The notes below the pieces were generated by a model. The model saw only the letters and a program-made list of their open reading frames with translations, ran no database searches and was not told the origin of the DNA. Below are positions 55,766-64,000 of a stretch of DNA of 64,000 nucleotides, piece by piece. This DNA comes from Xanthomonas pisi DSM 18956 (GTDB taxonomy: Bacteria > Pseudomonadota > Gammaproteobacteria > Xanthomonadales > Xanthomonadaceae), in contig NZ_JPLE01000032.1 in NCBI RefSeq assembly GCF_001010415.1, positions 62,001 to 126,000 on the forward strand, given 5' to 3'. Each line of letters opens with the position of its first letter. Position 1 is the stretch's first letter. A program made the position numbers and the translations under genes.

Positions 55766-56518
55766 ATGGCAGAGCAAGCATCTTCCTTCACTGACCGACT
55801 TGCGGCACGTTTCGCCGGTGCGCAGATCGCCGTGGCCTTGCCGCGCGGCGAAGTGACGCTGGAAGTCGCTGCGTCAGAGTGGCACGCCACCTGTCTGGCG
55901 CTGCGCGATGAGCTCGGTTTCGAGCAGCTCAGCGATCTGTGCGGCGTCGATTACCTGGGCTATGGCAGCGACGAGTGGGATACCGCCGACGTGTCCTCGC
56001 AGGGCTTCAGCCGCGGCGTCGAAGGCAAGGCCGTCGGTCGCTTCGGCTGGGGAGAGTTTCCCAGCCAGGAAAGCTCCACCGGCGCCCATCCGCAGCACAT
56101 GCCCAAGCAGCGCTTTGCGGTGGTCGCCCAGCTGATTTCCTACCAGCACAACCAGCGTCTGCGGGTGCGTTGCTACGCACCGGACGAGCAGGTGCCGGTG
56201 GTGGCGTCGGTGACCGATATCTGGCCGGGCGTGAACTGGTTCGAGCGCGAAGCATTCGACCTGTTCGGCATCGTGTTCGACGGCCATCCGGACCTGCGCC
56301 GCATCCTGACCGACTACGGATTCGTCGGCCACCCGTTCCGCAAGGATTTCCCGCTGATCGGCAACGTCGAAGTGCGTTACGACGAAGAGCGCAAGCGCGT
56401 TGTGTACGAGCCGGTGACGTCGGTCGAGCCGCGCGTCGGTGTGCCGCGCGTGATTCGCGACGATGCCCGTTATGAGACTGCCGCTGGTGAAGTGGGCAAG
56501 TCGGAGACTGCCAAGTGA
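55766..56518 (+). CDS. nuoC: NADH-quinone oxidoreductase subunit C
   Basis: 250 residues, a 30-kDa subunit separate from NuoD (not fused as in E. coli). The signature [20 protein letters not shown] and the C-terminal [16 protein letters not shown] are present. An inserted segment near 75-115 ([19 protein letters not shown]) lengthens the N-terminal domain. Its stop overlaps the GTG of nuoD (GTGA). Confidence 0.96.
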   Translation: MAEQASSFTDRLAARFAGAQIAVALPRGEVTLEVAASEWHATCLALRDELGFEQLSDLCGVDYLGYGSDEWDTADVSSQGFSRGVEGKAVGRFGWGEFPSQESSTGAHPQHMPKQRFAVVAQLISYQHNQRLRVRCYAPDEQVPVVASVTDIWPGVNWFEREAFDLFGIVFDGHPDLRRILTDYGFVGHPFRKDFPLIGNVEVRYDEERKRVVYEPVTSVEPRVGVPRVIRDDARYETAAGEVGKSETAK

Positions 56519-57822
56519 GTGAGTTCCGCCAGGCAACCGATGCCTTCGCGAGCAATCCTGTCGAAAGCAAGCAGGAAATCCGCAATTACACGATGAACTT
56601 CGGCCCGCAGCATCCTGCGGCGCACGGCGTGCTGCGCCTGATCCTGGAAATGGATGGCGAGACCGTGGTACGTGCCGATCCGCATATCGGCCTGCTGCAC
56701 CGTGGCACCGAGAAGCTGGCCGAGTCCAAGCCGTTCAATCAGTCGGTCCCGTACATGGATCGCCTGGATTACGTGTCGATGATGTGCAACGAGCACGCTT
56801 ACGTGCGCGCGATCGAGTCCCTGATGGGCATCGAGGCGCCCGAGCGTGCGCAGTACATCCGCACCATGTTCGACGAGATCACCCGCATCAAGAACCACCT
56901 GATGTGGGTGGGTTCCAACGCGCTCGATCTGGGTGCGATGGCGGTGATGCTGTACGCGTTCCGCGAGCGCGAAGAATTGATGGACGTCTACGAGGCGGTC
57001 AGCGGCGCGCGTATGCACGCGGCCTACTACCGTCCCGGTGGCGTCTACCGCGATCTGCCCGATCGCATGCCGCAGTACAAGGAATCCCGCTGGCACAAGG
57101 GTGGGGCGCTGAAGAAGCGCAACGCCGGTCGCGAGGGCACGCTGCTGGACTTCCTGGAGGAGTTCACCAACACCTTCCCGGCGCGCGTGGACGAGTACGA
57201 AACGCTGCTGACCGATAACCGCATCTGGAAGCAGCGCACCGTCGACGTCGGCATCATCAGCCCGGATCTGGCGCGTGCCTGGGGCATGACCGGCCCGATG
57301 CTGCGTGGCTCGGGCATCGAATGGGATCTGCGCAAGAAGCAGCCGTATGCCAAGTACGACGCGGTGGAGTTCGACATCCCGGTCGGCACCAACGGCGACT
57401 GCTACGACCGCTACCTGGTCCGCGTTGCCGAGATGCGCGAATCCAACCGCATCATCAAGCAGTGCGTGAAGTGGCTGAAGGCCAATCCTGGCCCGGTCAT
57501 GGTCACCAATTTCAAGGTCGCCCCGCCAAGCCGCGAAGGCATGAAGGACGACATGGAAGCGCTGATCCATCACTTCAAGCTGTTCAGCGAAGGCTATTGC
57601 GTGCCGGCCGGCGAAACCTACAGCGCGGTCGAAGCGCCCAAGGGCGAGTTCGGCTGCTACCTGATGTCCGATGGGGCCAACAAGCCGTTCCGCGTGCATC
57701 TGCGCGCGCCGGGCTTCGCGCATCTGTCGTCGATGGACGCGGTGGTGCGTGGCTATTTGCTGGCCGACGTCGTGGCGATGATCGGTACTTACGATTTGGT
57801 TTTCGGTGAGGTTGACCGATGA
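56515..57822 (+). CDS. nuoD: NADH-quinone oxidoreductase subunit D
   Basis: 435 residues from a GTG start. 49-kDa subunit that forms the quinone pocket with Nuo[20 protein letters not shown] at the N-terminus, and the C-terminal ending that includes [10 protein letters not shown]. Overlaps nuoE by ATGA. Confidence 0.97.
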   Translation: MSEFRQATDAFASNPVESKQEIRNYTMNFGPQHPAAHGVLRLILEMDGETVVRADPHIGLLHRGTEKLAESKPFNQSVPYMDRLDYVSMMCNEHAYVRAIESLMGIEAPERAQYIRTMFDEITRIKNHLMWVGSNALDLGAMAVMLYAFREREELMDVYEAVSGARMHAAYYRPGGVYRDLPDRMPQYKESRWHKGGALKKRNAGREGTLLDFLEEFTNTFPARVDEYETLLTDNRIWKQRTVDVGIISPDLARAWGMTGPMLRGSGIEWDLRKKQPYAKYDAVEFDIPVGTNGDCYDRYLVRVAEMRESNRIIKQCVKWLKANPGPVMVTNFKVAPPSREGMKDDMEALIHHFKLFSEGYCVPAGETYSAVEAPKGEFGCYLMSDGANKPFRVHLRAPGFAHLSSMDAVVRGYLLADVVAMIGTYDLVFGEVDR

Positions 57823-58346
57823 AGGCGACGGGTAATTTCGAAGCGGCGCGCGACGTCGATCCGCAGGTGGTGCTGAGCGACAAGACGCGCGCGCACATCG
57901 ATCATTGGCTGGCCAAGTTTCCGCCCGATCGCAAGCGTTCGGCGGTGCTGCAGGGCCTGCATGCTGCGCAGGAGCAGAACCAGGGCTGGCTGACCGATGA
58001 GCTGATCGTCGGCGTGGCCAAGTATCTGGAACTGCCGCCGGTGTGGGCCTATGAGGTCGCCAGTTTCTACTCGATGTTCGAGACCGAGAAGGTCGGCCGC
58101 CACAACGTGGCGTTCTGTACCAACATCAGCTGCTGGCTCAACGGCGCCGAAGATCTGCTCGCGCACGCGGAAAAGAAACTGGGTTGCAAGCTGGGGCAGT
58201 CGACGGCCGATGGCCGCGTCTACCTCAAGCGCGAAGAAGAGTGCCTGGCGGCCTGCTCGGCAGCGCCGATGATGGTCATCAACGGCCACTACCACGAACA
58301 CCTGACGAAAGAGAAGGTCGACGCGCTGCTGGACGGGCTGGAATAA
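57819..58346 (+). CDS. nuoE: NADH-quinone oxidoreductase subunit E
   Basis: 175 residues, thioredoxin-like 2Fe-2S subunit. Four cysteine ligands in CTNISC and [10 protein letters not shown]. Part of the NADH-oxidising module with NuoF. Confidence 0.96.
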   Translation: MKATGNFEAARDVDPQVVLSDKTRAHIDHWLAKFPPDRKRSAVLQGLHAAQEQNQGWLTDELIVGVAKYLELPPVWAYEVASFYSMFETEKVGRHNVAFCTNISCWLNGAEDLLAHAEKKLGCKLGQSTADGRVYLKREEECLAACSAAPMMVINGHYHEHLTKEKVDALLDGLE

Positions 58347-58349
58347 GAC

Positions 58350-59684
58350 ATGGCACATCAACACGCACCTACAGGTCCGGTCGGTCCGGCGCCGTTGCCG
58401 CATCAGGTGGTCTACACGACCCTGCATTACGACACGCCCTGGTCCTACGAGAGCTACCTCAAGACCGGTGGCTACGCCGCGTTGCGGAAGATCCTCGAAG
58501 AGAAGATCGCGCCGGCCGACGTCATCGAGATGGTCAAGGCATCGAATCTGCGCGGCCGCGGTGGCGCAGGCTTCCCGACCGGTCTGAAGTGGTCGTTCAT
58601 GCCCAAGGGCAACATGCAGAAGTACATCCTGTGCAATTCGGATGAATCCGAGCCGGGAACCTGCAAGGACCGCGACATCCTGCGTTACAACCCGCATTCG
58701 GTGGTGGAGGGCATGGCGATCGCCTGCTACGCCACCGGTTCGACCGTGGGCTACAACTACCTGCGCGGCGAGTTCCACCACGAGCCGTTCGAGAACTTCG
58801 AACTGGCGCTGGCCGATGCCTATGCCAACGGCTGGCTGGGCAAGAACATCCTCGGCAGCGGCGTGGATATCGATATCTACGGTGCGCTGGGTGCCGGCGC
58901 CTACATCTGCGGCGAAGAAACCGCGCTGATGGAATCGCTGGAAGGCAAGAAGGGCCAGCCGCGCTACAAGCCGCCGTTCCCGGCCAACTTCGGCCTGTAC
59001 GGCAAGCCGACCACCATCAACAACACCGAGACCTATGCGTCGGTGCCGGCGATCATTCGCAACGGCCCGGAGTGGTTCTTGGGACTGAGCAAGACCAAGA
59101 ACGGCGGCCCGAAAATCTTCTCGGTGTCCGGTTGCGTGCAGAAGGGCGGCAACTTCGAAGTGCCACTCGGCACCACCTTCGACGAGCTGCTGGAAATGGC
59201 CGGTGGCCTGCGTCCGGGCCGCAAGCTCAAGGGTGTTGTACCTGGCGGCGTGTCGATGCCGGTGCTCAAGGCCGACCAGGTAGCCGGTCTGCAGATGGAT
59301 TACGACACCTTGCGTGCGCTGGGCACCGGTCTGGGATCGGGCGCCATCGTGGTGCTGGACGACAGCGTGTGTTGCGTGCGTTTTGCCTGCCGCATCTCAC
59401 AGTTCTTCCACAAGGAATCCTGCGGCCAGTGCACCCCGTGCCGTGAAGGTACCGGCTGGATGCACCGCGTGCTGGAGCGCATCGTCGCCGGCAAGGCGAC
59501 CATGGAAGACCTGCACCAGTTGCGTACCGTGGCCGGCCAGATCGAAGGGCACACCATCTGCGCGTTCGGTGAAGCGGCGGCGTGGCCGATTCAAGGCTTC
59601 CTGCGCCAGTTCTGGGACGAATTCGAGTACTACATCGTCAACGGTCGTTCGATCGTCGACACGCAAGTCGGAGTGGCCGCATGA
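58350..59684 (+). CDS. nuoF: NADH-quinone oxidoreductase subunit F
   Basis: 444 residues. FMN/NADH-binding [13 protein letters not shown] and [15 protein letters not shown], and the N3 4Fe-4S ligands in [12 protein letters not shown]. Entry point of electrons into complex I. Overlaps nuoG by ATGA. Confidence 0.97.
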   Translation: MAHQHAPTGPVGPAPLPHQVVYTTLHYDTPWSYESYLKTGGYAALRKILEEKIAPADVIEMVKASNLRGRGGAGFPTGLKWSFMPKGNMQKYILCNSDESEPGTCKDRDILRYNPHSVVEGMAIACYATGSTVGYNYLRGEFHHEPFENFELALADAYANGWLGKNILGSGVDIDIYGALGAGAYICGEETALMESLEGKKGQPRYKPPFPANFGLYGKPTTINNTETYASVPAIIRNGPEWFLGLSKTKNGGPKIFSVSGCVQKGGNFEVPLGTTFDELLEMAGGLRPGRKLKGVVPGGVSMPVLKADQVAGLQMDYDTLRALGTGLGSGAIVVLDDSVCCVRFACRISQFFHKESCGQCTPCREGTGWMHRVLERIVAGKATMEDLHQLRTVAGQIEGHTICAFGEAAAWPIQGFLRQFWDEFEYYIVNGRSIVDTQVGVAA

Positions 59685-61915
59685 GCGCCCAACCAGTGAA
59701 CCCGAACGTGCCGCCGGATCATGTCACCGTCGAAATCGACGGGCAGAGCCTGGTCGTGCCGAAGGGCTCGATGATCATCCAGGCCGCCGACAAGGCCGGC
59801 ATCCCGATCCCGCGTTTCTGCTATCACGAGAAGTTGCCGATCGCGGCCAACTGCCGCATGTGCCTGGTGGACGTCGAAAAGTCGCCCAAGCCGTCGCCGG
59901 CCTGCGCCACGCCGGTGATGGATGGCATGAAGGTCACCACGCGTAGCGAAAAGGCGCTGAAGTACCAGCGCAGCGTGATGGAATTTTTGCTGATCAATCA
60001 CCCGCTGGACTGCCCGATCTGCGACCAGGGCGGCGAATGCGAGCTGCAGGATGTCTCGCTCGGCTACGGCCGTTCGGTCAGCCGGTTCAACGAACGCAAG
60101 CGCGTGGTGCCGGACGAGGATATCGGTCCGTTGGTCGCCACCGAAATGACCCGCTGCATCCAGTGCACCCGTTGCGTGCGCTTCACTGCAGACATCGCCG
60201 GTACCTACGAGTTGGGTGGCATGTATCGCGGTGAGAACCTGCAGATCGGCACCTACGACGGCAAGCCGCTGACCACCGAGATTTCCGGCAACGTCATCGA
60301 CGTGTGCCCGGTGGGCGCGTTGACCAACAAGGTGTTCCAGTTCCGCGCGCGTCCGTGGGAGTTGATGGCGCGCGAGTCGTTGGGCTACCACGATGCGATG
60401 GGCTCGAACCTGTTCCTGCACGTGCGTCGCGGCGAAGTGCTGCGCACCGTGCCGCGCGAGAACGAGGCGGTCAACGAGTGCTGGCTGTCCGATCGCGACC
60501 GTTACTCGCATCAGGGTCTTTACTCCGAAGACCGTGCGGTCAAGCCGCTGAAGAAGATCAACGGCGAATGGACCGAAGTGAGCTGGACCGAAGGTCTGGC
60601 CGCTGCGACCCAGATCCTGCGCGACAACGCTGGCGATCAGCTTGGCGTCCTGGTGCATCCGTCCACTTCCAATGAGGAAGGTGCGCTGCTGGCACGTCTG
60701 GCCGAAGGTTTGGGTAGCGGCAATCTGGATCACCGTCTGCTCAATCGCGATTTCTCCGACGCTGCGGTGGCCGAGACGTTTGCAACGCCGCTGGCCGAGA
60801 TCGAACAGGCCGATGTGGTGGTGCTGTTCGGCACCAACGTGCGTCACGAGCTGCCGTTGCTGCATGCGCGTCTGCGCAAGGCGCACATCCAGAACCGCAC
60901 GCAAATCCATTCGGTCAACCCGGTCGATTTCGATTTCGCATTCACCCAGGCCAGCCGCATCGTCGTTGCGCCGTCGAAACTGGCGGCTGCGCTCGACGAT
61001 GCCGCGCTGCGCGATGCGGTCAAGGGCGCGACGCGCGCGGTGATCGTGGTGGGTGCATTGGTTGAAAACCATCCGCAGGCGGCGGCACTGCGTGCTGCTG
61101 CACGTGACTTCGCTGCCGCAACGGGCGCCTCGCTGTGCCGTATCCCGCAGGGTGCGAACGCGGTGGGCCTGGTGTCGCAAGGCGTGCTGCCGACCGCACG
61201 CGATGTGGCCGGCATGCTGGCGCAGCCACGTCAGGCCTATGTGTTGTACGGCATCGAGCCGGGTCTGGATTTTGCCGATGCCGCCGCTGCACGCAGCGCG
61301 CTTGCCGGTGCCAAGGTTGTTGCATTCAGCCAGTTCGCCTGCGCGTCGACGCGCGATGTGGCCGATGTGATCCTGCCGATCGGCGCACTGCCGGAAATCG
61401 ACGCCTCGCTGACCAATCTTGATGGTCGCGTGCAGACGGCGCGTGCCGCAGGCCGCCTGCCGGTCGAAGCGCGCGAAGGTTGGCGTGTGCTGCGTGCGCT
61501 GGGTGGCGAGCTGGGTCTGGCCGGTTTCGAGTTCATCGATCTGGTCGGCCTGCGTGCAGGCATGCAGAACCGCAACGTGCGCCCGGTGGCTTCGGCCCAG
61601 CCGCAGGCGAACAACGACGGGTTGGAGGTTGCCGCAACTGCCGCGATCTACCGCACCGATGCGGTGGTGCGTCGCGCCGCTGCGTTGCAGTCGCATCCGC
61701 TCAACGTCGCGCCATGCGTGGCGATGCATCCGGAGCAGGCTGCACAGCTGCAGGTTGGCGCAGGCCAGGTTGTCAAGGTCGGCACCGACGCCGGTAAGGC
61801 GACGTTGCCGGTGGTGCTGGACAAGCGCGTTGCACCGGGCACGGTGTGGATCGAATCCGGCCATGGCGCTACCGCGCCGCTTGGCGCCGGTCGCGTAACG
61901 GTGGTGGCTGCATGA
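59681..61915 (+). CDS. nuoG: NADH-quinone oxidoreductase subunit G
   Basis: 744 residues. N-terminal ferredoxin-like domain ([15 protein letters not shown]), a His/Cys-ligated cluster ([17 protein letters not shown]) and a 4Fe-4S motif ([11 protein letters not shown]) are followed by a molybdopterin-oxidoreductase-like domain. The largest peripheral-arm subunit, carrying electrons from NuoF. Overlaps nuoH by ATGA. Confidence 0.97.
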   Translation: MSAQPVNPNVPPDHVTVEIDGQSLVVPKGSMIIQAADKAGIPIPRFCYHEKLPIAANCRMCLVDVEKSPKPSPACATPVMDGMKVTTRSEKALKYQRSVMEFLLINHPLDCPICDQGGECELQDVSLGYGRSVSRFNERKRVVPDEDIGPLVATEMTRCIQCTRCVRFTADIAGTYELGGMYRGENLQIGTYDGKPLTTEISGNVIDVCPVGALTNKVFQFRARPWELMARESLGYHDAMGSNLFLHVRRGEVLRTVPRENEAVNECWLSDRDRYSHQGLYSEDRAVKPLKKINGEWTEVSWTEGLAAATQILRDNAGDQLGVLVHPSTSNEEGALLARLAEGLGSGNLDHRLLNRDFSDAAVAETFATPLAEIEQADVVVLFGTNVRHELPLLHARLRKAHIQNRTQIHSVNPVDFDFAFTQASRIVVAPSKLAAALDDAALRDAVKGATRAVIVVGALVENHPQAAALRAAARDFAAATGASLCRIPQGANAVGLVSQGVLPTARDVAGMLAQPRQAYVLYGIEPGLDFADAAAARSALAGAKVVAFSQFACASTRDVADVILPIGALPEIDASLTNLDGRVQTARAAGRLPVEAREGWRVLRALGGELGLAGFEFIDLVGLRAGMQNRNVRPVASAQPQANNDGLEVAATAAIYRTDAVVRRAAALQSHPLNVAPCVAMHPEQAAQLQVGAGQVVKVGTDAGKATLPVVLDKRVAPGTVWIESGHGATAPLGAGRVTVVAA

Positions 61916-63006
61916 ACGAATTGCTGTTGAACGTGGTCGATCCCCTGCACCAGTGGTTCCTCGGACTGGGCGATGGCGGCATCGTGCTGTGGACCGTGTT
62001 GAAGATCCTGTTGATCGCCGTGCCGGTGATTATCTCGGTGGCCTTCTATGTGGTCTGGGAGCGCAAGCTGATCGGCTGGATGCACGTGCGTCACGGGCCC
62101 ATGTACGTGGGCATGGGCATCTTTCAGGCCTTCGCCGACGTGTTCAAGCTCCTGTTCAAGGAGATCCTGCAGCCGAGCAGTTCGCACAAGGCGATGTTCA
62201 TCATCGCGCCGCTGTTGACGCTGGCGCCGGCATTCGCGGCGTGGTCGGTGGTGCCGTTCGATGCGCAGCTGGTGCTGTCCAACGCCAACGTCGGTCTGCT
62301 GTATCTGCTGGCGATGACCTCGCTGGGCGTATACGGCATCATCCTCGCCGGCTGGGCATCCAACTCCAAGTATGCGTTCCTGGGTGCGATGCGCTCGGCC
62401 GCACAGGTGGTCAGCTACGAGATTGCGATGGGCTTTGCGCTGGTCGGCGTGATGATCGCTTCCGGCAGCGTCAACCTCAGCCAGATCGTGTTTGCGCAGG
62501 TGGGCAATTGGGGAGCAGGCGACTGGTTCCTGATCCCGCTGTTCCCGCTGTTCATCGTGTACTGGGTGTCCGGCGTTGCCGAAACCAACCGCGCGCCGTT
62601 CGACGTGGTGGAAGGCGAATCGGAAATCGTCGCCGGCCACATGGTGGAATACTCGGGCGGTGCATTCGCACTGTTCTTCCTGGCCGAATACGCCAACATG
62701 ATCCTGGTCAGCTTCCTGATCTCGATCTTCTTCCTCGGCGGCTGGTTGAGCCCGTGGCCCCAGGTGTGGGGCAGCCCAGACATCTCGCCGTGGATTGACT
62801 GGGTGTGGACCGGCGGTTGGCCGTGGCTGCTGATGAAGGTGTTCTTCTTCGCCAGCGCCTACATCTGGTTCCGTGCCAGCTTCCCGCGCTACCGCTACGA
62901 CCAGATCATGCGTCTGGGCTGGAAGGTGTTCATTCCGCTCACGATCGTGTGGATCGCAGTGACGGCATTGATGGTGTTTTACGGCGTGATCCAGAAGGGC
63001 GTGTAA
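61912..63006 (+). CDS. nuoH: NADH-quinone oxidoreductase subunit H
   Basis: 364 residues. Multi-pass subunit joining the peripheral and membrane arms. Motifs near the quinone site: [20 protein letters not shown] and the charged loop [20 protein letters not shown]. Confidence 0.97.
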   Translation: MNELLLNVVDPLHQWFLGLGDGGIVLWTVLKILLIAVPVIISVAFYVVWERKLIGWMHVRHGPMYVGMGIFQAFADVFKLLFKEILQPSSSHKAMFIIAPLLTLAPAFAAWSVVPFDAQLVLSNANVGLLYLLAMTSLGVYGIILAGWASNSKYAFLGAMRSAAQVVSYEIAMGFALVGVMIASGSVNLSQIVFAQVGNWGAGDWFLIPLFPLFIVYWVSGVAETNRAPFDVVEGESEIVAGHMVEYSGGAFALFFLAEYANMILVSFLISIFFLGGWLSPWPQVWGSPDISPWIDWVWTGGWPWLLMKVFFFASAYIWFRASFPRYRYDQIMRLGWKVFIPLTIVWIAVTALMVFYGVIQKGV

Positions 63007-63009
63007 TTG

Positions 63010-63498
63010 ATGAACAAGATCACCCATTACTTCAAGAGCTTGCTCCTGCTCGAACTGCTCGGAGGCTTGTGGCTGACGTTGAAATACACGTTCAAGCCAA
63101 AGTACACCGTGCTGTATCCGATGGAGAAGTTTCCGCAGTCGCCGCGTTTCCGTGGCCTGCATGCGCTGCGTCGTTATCCCAATGGCGAGGAGCGCTGCAT
63201 CGCCTGCAAGCTGTGTGAAGCGGTCTGCCCGGCATTGGCGATCACCATCGACTCGGCCAAGCGCGAGGATGGTTCGCGCCGCACCACGCGCTACGACATC
63301 GACCTGTTCAAGTGCATCTTCTGCGGCTTTTGCGAAGAAAGCTGCCCGGTGGACTCGATCGTCGAAACGCACATCCTCGAGTACCACTTCGAGAAGCGTG
63401 GCGAGAACATTGTCAACAAGCCGCAGCTGCTGGCGATCGGAGACCGGCTAGAGGCCGAGATCGCCGAGCGTCGCGCTGCCGATGCCGCCTTCCGTTGA
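63010..63498 (+). CDS. nuoI: NADH-quinone oxidoreductase subunit I
   Basis: 162 residues. Two 4Fe-4S ferredoxin motifs, [12 protein letters not shown] and [12 protein letters not shown], carrying clusters N6a and N6b. The ATG at 63010 was preferred over the adjacent in-frame TTG at 63007. Confidence 0.97.
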   Translation: MNKITHYFKSLLLLELLGGLWLTLKYTFKPKYTVLYPMEKFPQSPRFRGLHALRRYPNGEERCIACKLCEAVCPALAITIDSAKREDGSRRTTRYDIDLFKCIFCGFCEESCPVDSIVETHILEYHFEKRGENIVNKPQLLAIGDRLEAEIAERRAADAAFR

Positions 63499-63502
63499 GG
63501 TC

Positions 63503-64000
63503 ATGATGGACTGGGTCTCTATTGCGTTTTACGCCTTCTCCGCAATCGCGGTGGTGTCCGCCGGTGCGGTGATCAGCGTGCGTAACCCGGTGTATGCCGT
63601 GTTGTGCCTGATCCTCACCTTCTTCTCGATGGCCTGCATCTGGCTGCTGGTCGGTGCCGAGTTCCTCGGCGTCACCCTGGTGCTGGTCTACGTCGGCGCG
63701 GTGATGGTGCTGTTCCTGTTCGTGGTGATGATGCTGGACATCGACACCAGCCGGCTGCGCGAGGGCTGGGTCAAGTACATGCCGCTGGGCGTGATCGTTG
63801 CGGTGGCGATGCTGGCGCAGATGGTCACCTTGATCGGGGTCAAGTCGCGCACTGCCACGCCGTTCCCGGTCGACAATGCGGCAGCGCAGGCTGCCGACAG
63901 CTCGAACCTGACCTGGCTGGCCAAGAGCCTGTACACCGAGTTCCTGCTGCCGTTCGAATTTGCCGCGGTGATTCTGACCGTGGCCGTGGTGGCCGCAGTG
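63503..64000 (+). CDS. nuoJ: NADH-quinone oxidoreductase subunit J, 5' part (cut by window end)
   Basis: 166 codons visible with no stop. Membrane helices at about 7-25, 30-50 and 56-78, the conserved VYVGAVMVLFLFVVMMLDID containing the ND6-type bulge helix, and further helices. MMDWVSIAFYAF: either ATG (63503 or 63506) could start. The 3' end lies outside the window. Confidence 0.93.
   Translation, partial: MMDWVSIAFYAFSAIAVVSAGAVISVRNPVYAVLCLILTFFSMACIWLLVGAEFLGVTLVLVYVGAVMVLFLFVVMMLDIDTSRLREGWVKYMPLGVIVAVAMLAQMVTLIGVKSRTATPFPVDNAAAQAADSSNLTWLAKSLYTEFLLPFEFAAVILTVAVVAAV

Overview
The window comes from a GC-rich gammaproteobacterium, almost certainly Xanthomonadaceae and most likely Xanthomonas. 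This is inferred from three things. The gene neighbourhoods are asd-fimV-truA-trpF-trpI/trpBA-accD, and glmM through tpiA-secG-tRNA-Leu-nuo. The intergenic repeats are GTAGGAGCG-type REP elements plus a second 'CCCCAACCCCTCTCCC' hairpin family. The protein sequences also fit. No database search was run; family names rest on motifs and memory of the families. No CRISPR array, rRNA, transposase, integrase or phage gene was seen.

Layout. 1-11 kb: the 3' end of glutathione reductase, an alkyltransferase-like protein, a rhomboid homologue with altered active-site residues, three tandem M13 metallopeptidase paralogues on the minus strand (the first with a broken HExxH), and a phytoene-dehydrogenase-like flavoprotein. 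11-18.4 kb: an Oar-like TonB-dependent receptor, then mrp and dcd, twin small membrane proteins, and an overlapping dienelactone hydrolase/HIT pair. 18.5-29 kb: rimO, greB, an intact rhomboid-TPR protein, an uncharacterised membrane protein, a nudK-like NUDIX hydrolase, a secreted hypothetical, a HerA-like ATPase and a LysM lytic transglycosylase. 29-36 kb: SCO-psd on the minus strand, facing prmB-membrane protein-aroC-hydroxyacid dehydrogenase-asd on the plus strand. 36-47.8 kb: fimV, a VOC protein, truA, trpF, trpI divergent from trpB-(secreted protein)-trpA, accD, glmM, a possible 29-residue membrane peptide, and a 2OG-Fe(II) oxygenase. 47.9-52.4 kb: a tightly overlapping four-gene operon (cupredoxin-like protein, GGDEF/EAL membrane protein, DUF3034 protein, truncated-globin lipoprotein). 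52.4-64 kb: an SDR enzyme, tpiA, secG, tRNA-Leu(GAG) and the complex I operon nuoA to nuoJ, with nuoJ cut by the window end.

Functional themes. Most genes are core housekeeping: tryptophan, chorismate and aspartate-family biosynthesis, fatty-acid and peptidoglycan precursors, phospholipid, complex I, and translation-factor modification. Genes are packed with 1-11 nt overlaps (ATGA, GTGA, TGATG), which implies translational coupling. The less explained parts are the cupredoxin/c-di-GMP/globin operon, the three M13 paralogues with one degenerate zinc site, the rhomboid with three altered conserved positions, the secreted protein inside trpBA, the candidate micro-ORF after glmM, and a duplicated asd tail carried with a REP element.
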